DNA of 64,000 nucleotides from contig AGIQ01000003.1 of assembly GCA_000230935.2 (NCBI GenBank), forward strand, positions 806,001 through 870,000, in the 5' to 3' direction. Origin of the DNA: Mycolicibacterium rhodesiae JS60. Its GTDB lineage: Bacteria > Actinomycetota > Actinomycetes > Mycobacteriales > Mycobacteriaceae. Within the stretch, counting starts at the first letter, position 1. The number at the start of each line of letters is the position of its first letter. This document shows, piece after piece, positions 23,677 to 30,849 of this stretch. The notes under the pieces were generated by a model. The model saw only the letters and a list, made by a program, of their open reading frames with translations. It had not been told where the DNA came from and did not search any database. Position numbers and translations under genes: made by a program.

Positions 23677-24489
23677 TTAAGGATTCTCTGGCGCCTTTTT
23701 CTTCGGAACCGGTTTGCCCGCCGCGGTGCCGCCGTCGACCGGCAGAACCGTGCCGGTCACGTAGGGCGAGCGGTCGCCGGCGAAGAAGAGAATGGCCTCC
23801 GCCACGTCTGCCGCGGTCCCCTCCCGCTCCAGCGGCCGGTCGGCCCGCATGGTCGCCCGGATGCCCGCCTCGAACTTGGCGACCTGCTCGGCGTCCATGC
23901 CGTGGGCGGACTTTGACACGATTGCCGTCCGGATATGCCCCGGCGCAAGGCAGTTCACCCGCACCTCGTAGTTCGCCAGTTCGATCGCCGCGCATTTGGT
24001 GAAGTGGATGACCGCCGCCTTGGACGCCCGGTAGGTCATCACCCCGCCGCCGGCCTGGATTCCGCCGATCGACGTCAGGTTGATGATCGATCCGCCGCTG
24101 GTCTTCATGTGCCGGGCGGCGTCGCGCGTGCCGGCCATGACGGCCTTCAGGTTGATGTTCATGATCGTGTCGAAGTCGACGAGATCGTCGTCGAGGAAAG
24201 TCCGATGCATCCGGCCCGAAACGCCGGCATTGTTGACCATCACGTCGAGTCCGCCGAACTTCTCGACCGCGGTGTCGATCAGCGCGGTGATCTGTTCGGT
24301 GACCGCCACATCGGTCGGCAGGAAAAGCGCCTTGGGATGGGTGTCGGCCAGCGCCTGACCGTTTTCGGTGTCGATGTCGCCAAAGACGACGGTCGCGCCC
24401 TCGGCGAGAAACCGCTCGACGATGCCGGCGCCGAGTCCCGATGCGCCCCCCGTGACGACCGCGACCTTGCCTGCCAATTCGTTGCCCAT
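23677..24489 (-). CDS. SDR-family oxidoreductase
   Basis: This 270-aa classical SDR starts at ATG 24489 (MGNELAGKVAVVTGG). It has TGGASGLG, DVAVTEQ, NNAGVSG, the catalytic Ser in NLTSIGG, YRASK and the ending VLPVDGG, followed by a Lys/Pro-rich tail. The Asp after the second strand (VVFGDID) suggests NAD preference. It is the first gene of the nine-gene minus-strand run and carries its own copy of the TCAANCGNTTGA operator 74 bp upstream of the start. It may be the dehydrogenase that follows P450 hydroxylation (inference). Confidence 0.88.
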   Translation of the reverse strand: MGNELAGKVAVVTGGASGLGAGIVERFLAEGATVVFGDIDTENGQALADTHPKALFLPTDVAVTEQITALIDTAVEKFGGLDVMVNNAGVSGRMHRTFLDDDLVDFDTIMNINLKAVMAGTRDAARHMKTSGGSIINLTSIGGIQAGGGVMTYRASKAAVIHFTKCAAIELANYEVRVNCLAPGHIRTAIVSKSAHGMDAEQVAKFEAGIRATMRADRPLEREGTAADVAEAILFFAGDRSPYVTGTVLPVDGGTAAGKPVPKKKAPENP

Positions 24490-24562
24490 GACGGCCCAAT
24501 CCCTCTCGTCTGCACGCCGATCCGGTGTGCGTACGCAGTCAACTCGCTGCATCCGACCGACG

Positions 24563-24574
24563 TCAAGCGGTTGA
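24563..24574. promoter_or_regulatory. TCAANCGNTTGA operator upstream of SDR
   Basis: TCAAGCGGTTGA followed by TTTAA, the partner of the site at 23664; 74 bp upstream of the SDR start. Confidence 0.55.
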
Positions 24575-24667
24575 TTTAAATGTGGTAGGGCGCACCCCCG
24601 AAGCCGCGACTGCGCAGTCGATCGCGCGAACGCCAGAAACCGATTAGCGCGCCCAAACGAGCGAGTT

Positions 24668-24682
24668 GAGAACCAGGTTCTC
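24668..24682. promoter_or_regulatory. GAGAAC-N3-GTTCTC palindrome upstream of P450
   Basis: Perfect 6-bp arms flank CAG, with the same geometry as the site at 13387 (GAGAAT-N3-ATTCTC). It lies 105 bp upstream of the P450 GTG start and likely controls the P450/SDR transcript. Confidence 0.5.
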
Positions 24683-24787
24683 TCACTTGGCCAGCAAACC
24701 TCACACATTCCGTACATGGCATTGACACCGTTTGAACGGAACTGCAATGGTTGCTCACACCCAATGGCCCATGGGAGGAACATCCTG

Positions 24788-25969
24788 GTGACCGTCAGCG
24801 CCGACACGGACCTGCATTACGACCCCTACGACGTCGAACAAAACATCAATCCGTATCCGATGTTTGCGCGCCTGCGCGAGGAAGCGCCGCTGTACTACAA
24901 CCCCGAGCTCGACTTCTATGCGCTGAGCCGGTTCGACGACGTCAACAAGGCCGTCATCGACCACGAAACGTTCATCTCCGGCCGCGGAGCCCTGCTGGAA
25001 ATCATCAAATCCGGGATGGAAATTCCGACGGGCACTTTGATTTTCGAAGACCCGCCGATCCACAACATCCACCGCAACCTGTTGTCGCGAGTGTTCACTC
25101 CTCGCAAAGTTGCCGCGCTGGAGCCGCAGATCCGCGAATTCACCACCCGGTGCCTGGATCCGTTGGTCGGCACCGGCCGGTTCGACTTCGTCAACGACCT
25201 CGGCGAGCAGATGCCGATGCGGGTGATCGGGATGCTGCTCGGCATCCCGGAGGACCGGCAGCGCGCGATCACCGACCACGGCGAGGCGACGCTGCAGAAA
25301 AAGGAAGTCGATCTGTTGGCCACCGGCGAGGTGTTCGCCGAATTCATCGACTACCGCCGCGAGCACCCATCCGATGACATCATGACCGACCTGCTCAACG
25401 CCGAGTTCGCCGACGAGACGGGCACCGTACGGCGACTACACCGCGAAGAGCTGTTGCTCTATTTGACGGTGATCGCAACCGCGGGGTCGGAGACCACCAC
25501 ACGCCTGATCGGCTGGGCCGGAAAGACATTGGCCGAGTACCCGGACCAGCGCCGCGAGCTCGTCGAGAATCCGGCGCTGATTCCACAGGCGGTCGAAGAG
25601 ATCCTGCGCTGGGAGCCGCCTGCTTTGCAGATCGCCCGCTACGTGGCTCGCGACACCGAGTACTACGGACAGACCGTCCCGGAGGGCTCGGCGATGCTGA
25701 TGCTCGTCGGATCGGCCAACCGCGACCATCGCCGGTTCGCTCCCGACGGCGACGTATTCGATATTCACCGTGAACTGAAGTCGCACATGACCTTTGGGGC
25801 GGGCACTCACTTCTGCATGGGTAATGCGCTGGCGCGGATGGAGGGGCGCATCGCGCTCGAAGAAATCCTCAAGCGCTTCCCCACGTGGGAGGTCGACTGG
25901 GCAGGGGCCGTCAAATCCCAGACCACTGCGGTCCGCGGCTGGGACGCCATGCCGACGATCATTCCCTGA
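24788..25969 (+). CDS. Cytochrome P450
   Basis: This P450 of 393 aa starts at GTG 24788, which has GGGAGGAA 6 bp upstream; the ATG at 24716 would add 24 residues unlike the family. Motifs: AGSETT in the I-helix, EEILR (ExxR) and the haem ligand in FGAGTHFCMG (C343). The N-terminus (YDPYDVEQNINPYPMFARLREEAP) is typical of actinobacterial lipid or steroid P450s. The mycofactocin-type SDR follows after 34 bp and may oxidise the alcohol this P450 makes. No ferredoxin is adjacent; the one at 22766 could serve. Confidence 0.92.
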   Translation: MTVSADTDLHYDPYDVEQNINPYPMFARLREEAPLYYNPELDFYALSRFDDVNKAVIDHETFISGRGALLEIIKSGMEIPTGTLIFEDPPIHNIHRNLLSRVFTPRKVAALEPQIREFTTRCLDPLVGTGRFDFVNDLGEQMPMRVIGMLLGIPEDRQRAITDHGEATLQKKEVDLLATGEVFAEFIDYRREHPSDDIMTDLLNAEFADETGTVRRLHREELLLYLTVIATAGSETTTRLIGWAGKTLAEYPDQRRELVENPALIPQAVEEILRWEPPALQIARYVARDTEYYGQTVPEGSAMLMLVGSANRDHRRFAPDGDVFDIHRELKSHMTFGAGTHFCMGNALARMEGRIALEEILKRFPTWEVDWAGAVKSQTTAVRGWDAMPTIIP

Positions 25970-26003
25970 CATCCACCAACTACGACAAGAGGACTGAAAA
26001 GCC

Positions 26004-26843
26004 ATGGCAGGACGGGTAGAAGGCAAAGTCGCATTCGTCACCGGCGCGGCGCGCGGACAGGGCCGCGCCCACGCGGTCCGGCTGGCGTCGGAGGGTGCCG
26101 ACATCATCGCGGTCGACATCTGCAAGAAGATCGACACGGTCGACTTGATTGCCGCGTCCACCCCCGAGGATCTGGCCGAAACCGCCGATCTCGTCAAAGG
26201 CCACAACCGGCAGATCTATACCGCCGAGGTCGACGTCCGCGACTACGACGCGCTGAAGGCCGCCGTCGACGCCGGCGTCGATCAACTCGGCCGGCTCGAC
26301 ATCATCGTCGCGAACGCCGGCATCGGCAACGGCGGCCAGACGCTGGACAAGACCAGCGAAACCGACTGGACCGCGATGATCGACATCAACCTCGGCGGCG
26401 TGTGGAAGACGGTGAAAGCCGGTGTGCCGCACATCCTCGAAGGTGGTCGCGGTGGATCGATCATCTTGACCAGCTCCGTCGGCGGGCTCAAGGCCTATCC
26501 GCACACCGGGCACTACGTCGCCGCCAAGCACGGCGTCGTCGGCCTCATGCGCACCTTCGCCGTCGAACTCGGCGCACAGAACATCCGCGTCAACTCCGTG
26601 CACCCGACCAACGTGAACACCCCGCTGTTCATGAACGAGGGCACGATGAGGCTTTTCCGGCCCGACCTGGAGAACCCGGGCCCCGAGGACATGAAGGTCG
26701 TCGGGCAGCTCATGCACACGCTCCCGATCGGCTGGGTCGAGCCGGAAGACATCGCCAACGCGGTACTGTTCCTGGCCTCCGACGAGGCCCGCTACATCAC
26801 CGGTGTCACCCTGCCCGTCGACGGCGGCAGTTGCTTGAAGTAA
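26004..26843 (+). CDS. Mycofactocin-type SDR oxidoreductase
   Basis: This 279-aa SDR starts MAGRVEGKVAFVTGAARGQG and has the longer second-strand insert (DICKKIDTVDLIAASTPEDL) typical of mycofactocin-coupled SDRs. Also present are NAGIGNGG, TSSVGG, YVAAK and LPVDGG. From family knowledge, these enzymes hold NAD tightly and pass electrons to the peptide cofactor mycofactocin; they oxidise alcohols such as carveol. The substrate here is probably the product of the P450 upstream (same strand, 34 bp). Mycofactocin biosynthesis genes are not in the window. Confidence 0.88.
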   Translation: MAGRVEGKVAFVTGAARGQGRAHAVRLASEGADIIAVDICKKIDTVDLIAASTPEDLAETADLVKGHNRQIYTAEVDVRDYDALKAAVDAGVDQLGRLDIIVANAGIGNGGQTLDKTSETDWTAMIDINLGGVWKTVKAGVPHILEGGRGGSIILTSSVGGLKAYPHTGHYVAAKHGVVGLMRTFAVELGAQNIRVNSVHPTNVNTPLFMNEGTMRLFRPDLENPGPEDMKVVGQLMHTLPIGWVEPEDIANAVLFLASDEARYITGVTLPVDGGSCLK

Positions 26844-26865
26844 CTTCCACTGGCCTCTCAACCGC

Positions 26866-26921
26866 GAGCAGACGCAAACTCGCACGAATTTGCCTCAAAT
26901 AGTGCGAGTTTGCGTCTGCTC
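26866..26921. terminator. Long perfect hairpin between convergent genes
   Basis: Perfect 20-bp arms start with GAGCAGACGC and end with GCGTCTGCTC, around a 16-nt loop. It lies just after the SDR stop and includes the last codons and stop of the convergent alpha/beta hydrolase (stop in the loop). It is a probable bidirectional terminator. There is no T-run, which is usual in mycobacteria. Confidence 0.65.
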
Positions 26922-27734
26922 GGCGAAAAATCCGAGCAGCAGAGCGGCCAGCGCCTCGGGCTGTTCGATCTGGGGGCAATGCCCGGCGCCGTCGACAACA
27001 GCCGAACGCCCACCGGTGATCTGCCCGGCGATCTCGGCTGCCCAGCCCGCCGGCAACAGCTTGTCCCCCGCGCCCTCGACCACCAGGACCGGGACCTCGA
27101 TACGTTCGTAGGCCCGTTTGCTCGACGGGGCACTCGGCGCTTCCAGTCCTGGACGACGAAAACGTGCTGCCGCCAACGACTCCCAGGCACCCGGGGCGAT
27201 GCTCGAGTCGTAGCGCCGCTGCACATAGGCCTCGTCGGCGGGATACGACGGGTCGAAGAACAGCGCTTCCACAATGGCCCGCATCGCCTCATAGGAAGCG
27301 TCGTACTCGTAGAGGGCGGCGGTGTGCCGGTTCTTCTGGATCTCGCCGCCACCGCAGATCGTGACCGCGCTGCGCACCGGCAGGACCGGATCTCCCGACG
27401 TCAGGTCCACCAGTAGGTTGATGGCACCCATCGAGTTGCCGACGAAATGCGCCGACTCGATACCCAGCAGCGCGCAGAACCGGGCGATGTGCCGGATCCG
27501 CATGCGCCGGCCGTCGATGAAGTCGATCACCTTGGCCGAATCGCCGAAGCCCAGCATGTCCGGGGCCAGCACCCGATAACTCTCTGACAGCTTGGGAATG
27601 AGCTTCTCCCAGCCGATTTCGGCGCTAACCCCGAATTCTCCGCCGTGCAACAGGACGACGGGCTCGCCCTCCCCCGCCTCGAGAAAGTGCGTTGTCAAAC
27701 CGTCGACGACGACGGTGCGATGTTGATAGCTCAC
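26895..27734 (-). CDS. Alpha/beta hydrolase, meta-cleavage-product type
   Basis: This 279-aa hydrolase starts at GTG 27734, overlapping the stop of the cyclase gene (GTGA). It has the nucleophile elbow GNSMGA, a likely Asp in VEGAGDKLLP and the catalytic His in DGAGHCPQIEQP, resembling BphD/HsaD/MhpC C-C bond hydrolases. A second such enzyme, MhpC-like, starts the same operon at 35980. The last codons (AEQTQTRTI) come from the hairpin at 26866-26921, so the natural end may once have been different. It is the last of eight coupled genes. Confidence 0.84.
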   Translation of the reverse strand: MSYQHRTVVVDGLTTHFLEAGEGEPVVLLHGGEFGVSAEIGWEKLIPKLSESYRVLAPDMLGFGDSAKVIDFIDGRRMRIRHIARFCALLGIESAHFVGNSMGAINLLVDLTSGDPVLPVRSAVTICGGGEIQKNRHTAALYEYDASYEAMRAIVEALFFDPSYPADEAYVQRRYDSSIAPGAWESLAAARFRRPGLEAPSAPSSKRAYERIEVPVLVVEGAGDKLLPAGWAAEIAGQITGGRSAVVDGAGHCPQIEQPEALAALLLGFFAEQTQTRTI

Positions 27735-28729
27735 TTGATCGCGATCGGGTTGACCGGCGAACCGACGGCTCCCGTGACGGACAGCGGCGGTGCGACGAGT
27801 TGGAAGTCGTAGCGTCCGTCGGCTGCGCAATCGAGCGCCAGTTCGGTGAGGTTCCAATACTCGCCGAGCATCAGCCCCATGTCGCGCAGACACAGCATAT
27901 GCATCGGCAAGATGGCGCCGTCCACACCCGAAGCCGGATTCTCCACCATCAGGTTGTCAGCCGCCACCGCAGCCACCTGATGGTCAGCCAGCCACGACGC
28001 GCACGTCCAATCCAACCCCGCGCCGGGCTCGGTGCCGTCGCCGGTCTCCAAAAATCTGGCCCACCAACCGGTTCGGATCAGCACGATATCGCCGGTTTCG
28101 ATGCTCACCCCCTGGGTCCTGGCCGCCTCGTCCAGTTCCGCCGGGGTGATCGGCTCGCCGAGCTCGCAGAACGTCTGGACCCCACGCAGCTTCACGATGT
28201 CGAGCAGGACCCCGCGCGACGTGATGCCCTTACCGTCGACCTTGTCGATGCCGAGGTAGTACGCGCCGAGGCTGGTCACCGAGTCGGCGGGAAATCCGTT
28301 GTACAGCTTGTCCTCGTAGTAGACATGGGACAGCGCATCCCACTGAGTGGCGGCTTGTAGCGGCATGATGATCATGTCGTCGTTGAAGCGCATGGGCCCA
28401 GCGGTGCTATACCCGCTCAGCTGCACGGCCGACGGGTTCTGCAGCCATTTGGGGCCGTACTCCATCAGTGTTCTGGCGTCACCGCCGTCGATCGTCATCA
28501 CGTGGGTGGGGTTCTGCCGGTATTGGAATGCTCCCTGCGGACCCGACGAACCGAAATCGACACCGAGCGGAAACACCTTGCCGTGCTTCACTGTTGATGC
28601 GGCCTGCGCGACCTTTTCGGGTGTGATGAAGTTCAGCGTGCCGAGTTCGTCGGCGTCGCCCCATCGGCCCCAGTTCCGGACGTCGTCGGCGACCCGACGG
28701 AAGTCGCTCATGTCGGCCACGCTGGTCAT
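27731..28729 (-). CDS. Cyclase-family metal-dependent hydrolase
   Basis: This 332-aa protein belongs to the cyclase/kynurenine-formamidase-like family. The metal motif HxGTHxDxPxH of the family appears as AATQWDALSHVYYEDKLYNG, a variant common in actinobacteria. Other family features are LLDIVKLRGV and DIVLIRTGWW. Members hydrolyse lactams, lactones or amides such as N-formylkynurenine and isatin. The substrate here is unknown. The start ATG at 28729 overlaps the SDR stop (ATGA); an in-frame ATG at 28711 is possible. Confidence 0.82.
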   Translation of the reverse strand: MTSVADMSDFRRVADDVRNWGRWGDADELGTLNFITPEKVAQAASTVKHGKVFPLGVDFGSSGPQGAFQYRQNPTHVMTIDGGDARTLMEYGPKWLQNPSAVQLSGYSTAGPMRFNDDMIIMPLQAATQWDALSHVYYEDKLYNGFPADSVTSLGAYYLGIDKVDGKGITSRGVLLDIVKLRGVQTFCELGEPITPAELDEAARTQGVSIETGDIVLIRTGWWARFLETGDGTEPGAGLDWTCASWLADHQVAAVAADNLMVENPASGVDGAILPMHMLCLRDMGLMLGEYWNLTELALDCAADGRYDFQLVAPPLSVTGAVGSPVNPIAIK

Positions 28730-29538
28730 CCCTTCTCGTAGTCGGCAGCCTGGCGCGCGGCGATGTTGCCCCCGTCGGCCCAGATGACCTGCCCGGTGAT
28801 GTAACCGGCTGCACCGCTGCCCAGGAAGACGAGCACCGCGGCTTGTTCGGCCGGGTTCGACACCCGACCCAGCGGTTTGGGGATGTCGTCGAGGAAATCG
28901 TTCCCGTAGGCCGACCGTAGCTGGTCCAGGATCGGCGTCTCGGTCACACCCGGTCCGGTGCAATTGATCCGAATGCCCTTGGCGCCCAGTGGAACGGCGC
29001 TCTTCACCGTGTATCCGATGATCGCCTCCTTGGACAGCCGGTAGCCGCCGTCGGCCAGTGCGTCGGGGTTGTCGTGGCACCAGGCAATGCCCTCGGCCAT
29101 CGATCCCGTCGCCAGCAGACCGGCCGCCTGCGGCAGGTTCTCACGGTAGTTCGCCGCGGAAAGAGACGACACGAGATTGACCGACGAACCCGTAACCAGC
29201 TTGGGCAGCAGCGCTTCGGTGAGCTTCCGGGCGCCCAGGAAGTTGATCGTGACGACCAGCAGCGGGTTCCCGATCCCGGACGACACCCCGGCCACGTTGA
29301 ACAGCGCATCGACCGGTCCGGACATCGCGGCAGCGGCGCGGTCGATCGATCCGGGGTCGGCCAGATCGATCTCGACGAACTCACTGGGCCCGGCCACTGG
29401 TTCGCGCAGATCGAGACCGATCACCTGAGCACCCAGATCGGTCAGCTGCTCGCACAGCTTCGCGCCGATGCCGGACGCGCAGCCGGTGACCACAACACGA
29501 CGGCCGTCATACCGCAAAAGATCGTCGATGGTGGACAC
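28726..29538 (-). CDS. SDR-family oxidoreductase (3-alpha-HSD/carbonyl-reductase-like)
   Basis: This 270-aa SDR has TGCASGIG, NVAG in place of NNAG, SSLSAANYRENL with the catalytic Ser, and YRLSK. The spacing, the long segment between Ser and Tyr, and the ending IWADGG resemble the 3-alpha-hydroxysteroid dehydrogenase/carbonyl reductase subgroup. Its role could be oxidation of a ring hydroxyl to the ketone used by the KstD-like enzyme of the same operon (inference). It starts 3 bp after the LLM gene and overlaps the cyclase gene. Confidence 0.85.
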   Translation of the reverse strand: MSTIDDLLRYDGRRVVVTGCASGIGAKLCEQLTDLGAQVIGLDLREPVAGPSEFVEIDLADPGSIDRAAAAMSGPVDALFNVAGVSSGIGNPLLVVTINFLGARKLTEALLPKLVTGSSVNLVSSLSAANYRENLPQAAGLLATGSMAEGIAWCHDNPDALADGGYRLSKEAIIGYTVKSAVPLGAKGIRINCTGPGVTETPILDQLRSAYGNDFLDDIPKPLGRVSNPAEQAAVLVFLGSGAAGYITGQVIWADGGNIAARQAADYEKG

Positions 29539-29541
29539 GGG

Positions 29542-30849
29542 CTACTTGGCCTGCTCCCGCTTCTCCTTCTCCAACTGGGCCGCCTTGACCCGGCCTTCGT
29601 TGATCTCGGCCATCGCCTCGGGAATCTCACCGGCGGTGAACTTGTTCCGGCCGGTGGGCAATCCGCCGAAAGCGTAGGTCTCGTCGAACATCGGTGCATC
29701 CGACGGCCGCCGGCGTGCCTCGACCTTCTCGATCACCGGTTCCAGGCGCTTGGCCTTGTCCGCGACGGCCTCGGCGTCGCGCTCGATGAACTCGGGCAGA
29801 ATCTCCTTCCCCATGATCTCGATGGACTCCATCGTGCCTTCGTGGCTGCGCGGGTTGAGCAGCAAGATGATCTCGTCGACGCCACTGGCCTCGTAACCCC
29901 GCAGGAACTCCCGCACCGTCTCCGGCCCACCGATCGCCCCGCGCCCCGGACCGTAGGCCAGGGTCGGATCCTCCTTGACGGCCTTCTCGTACAGCTCCCA
30001 CACCCCCGTGCGGCCGGGGGTGTGCATACCGGTCAGGTAGTAGTGCATGATGCCGAACGAGAAGAACCCGCCGCCAATACCGAGCCGCGCCAGCGCCTCC
30101 TCGTCGGTCTTGGCGACCATCATCGACAAGTCACCGCCGATGGCGAGGATGTTGGGGTTGATCGCCGGGGTGATCGGCGCGCCCTGCTCTTCGAAGTCGC
30201 GGTAGTAGCCGTCGACCCGCTCCTTGAGCGCCTCCGGGCCGGTGTAGGCGAAGCTCAGTGCGCCAATGGCCTTCTGCGCGGCCATCTCGACCGATGACGG
30301 GCGAGTGCAGGCCACCCACACCGGCGGGTGTGGGCTCTGCAGCGGCTTGGGAACCACGTTGCGGGCCGGCATCTCGATGTGCTCGCCCTTGAACCCGGTG
30401 AACGGCGCCTCCGTCATACAGCGGATGGACACCTCGAGCGCCTCTTCCCACTGCGCCCGCTTGTCGGCGGGGTCGACGTTGAAGCCGCCGAGCTCGGCCA
30501 CCGAGGAACCCTCGCCGGTGCCGTACTCCACCCTGCCGTTGGACAGGTGGTCGAGGGTCGCGACGCGCTCGGCGATGCGGGCCGCCGGGTTGATATTCGG
30601 CAGCAGGTGCATCACGCCGAAACCGAGCCGAATGTCCTTGGTGCGCTGGCTTGCCGCCGCAAGAAACATCTCCGGTGCGGTGGAGTGGCAATACTCCTCC
30701 AAGAAGTGGTGCTCAGTGAGCCACACGGTGGAGAAACCGGCCTTGTCGGCTGCCTCCACCTCGTCGAGTCCGTGCTGGAAGAGCTGGTGCTCGTCGTCCT
30801 CCGACCACGGCCGCGGCAGCGGGAATTCGTAGAACAGCGAGATTTTCAT
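29542..30849 (-). CDS. LLM-class flavin-dependent monooxygenase
   Basis: This 435-aa luciferase-like protein has the family N-terminus (MKISLFYEF..., then STVWLTEHHFLEEY), RLGFGVMHLLPNINPAARIAERV and GRVEYGTGEG. Such enzymes use reduced flavin or F420 to oxygenate or dehydrogenate small molecules; the choice of cofactor cannot be seen here. A flavin reductase gene is not adjacent. The C-terminal 45 residues are charged and helical. It overlaps the KstD-like gene by 4 bp (ATGA). Confidence 0.87.
   Translation of the reverse strand: MKISLFYEFPLPRPWSEDDEHQLFQHGLDEVEAADKAGFSTVWLTEHHFLEEYCHSTAPEMFLAAASQRTKDIRLGFGVMHLLPNINPAARIAERVATLDHLSNGRVEYGTGEGSSVAELGGFNVDPADKRAQWEEALEVSIRCMTEAPFTGFKGEHIEMPARNVVPKPLQSPHPPVWVACTRPSSVEMAAQKAIGALSFAYTGPEALKERVDGYYRDFEEQGAPITPAINPNILAIGGDLSMMVAKTDEEALARLGIGGGFFSFGIMHYYLTGMHTPGRTGVWELYEKAVKEDPTLAYGPGRGAIGGPETVREFLRGYEASGVDEIILLLNPRSHEGTMESIEIMGKEILPEFIERDAEAVADKAKRLEPVIEKVEARRRPSDAPMFDETYAFGGLPTGRNKFTAGEIPEAMAEINEGRVKAAQLEKEKREQAK

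Larger units (their letters stand above)
24490..24787. other. Divergent control region between SDR and P450 genes
   Basis: This 298-bp region separates the SDR (minus) from the P450 (plus). It holds the TCAANCGNTTGA site (24563-24574) near the SDR side and the GAGAAC-N3-GTTCTC palindrome (24668-24682) on the P450 side. No coding feature is supportable; open frames that extend the P450 upstream from its GTG are Cys/Asn-rich and unlike the family. Confidence 0.6.

Noticed and set aside
10572..24682. The GAGAAC/GAGAAT palindromes as KstR sites.
   Set aside because: KstR sites have AAC and GTT separated by 2 bp; here the centre is 3 bp and two of the three sites have AAT/ATT.
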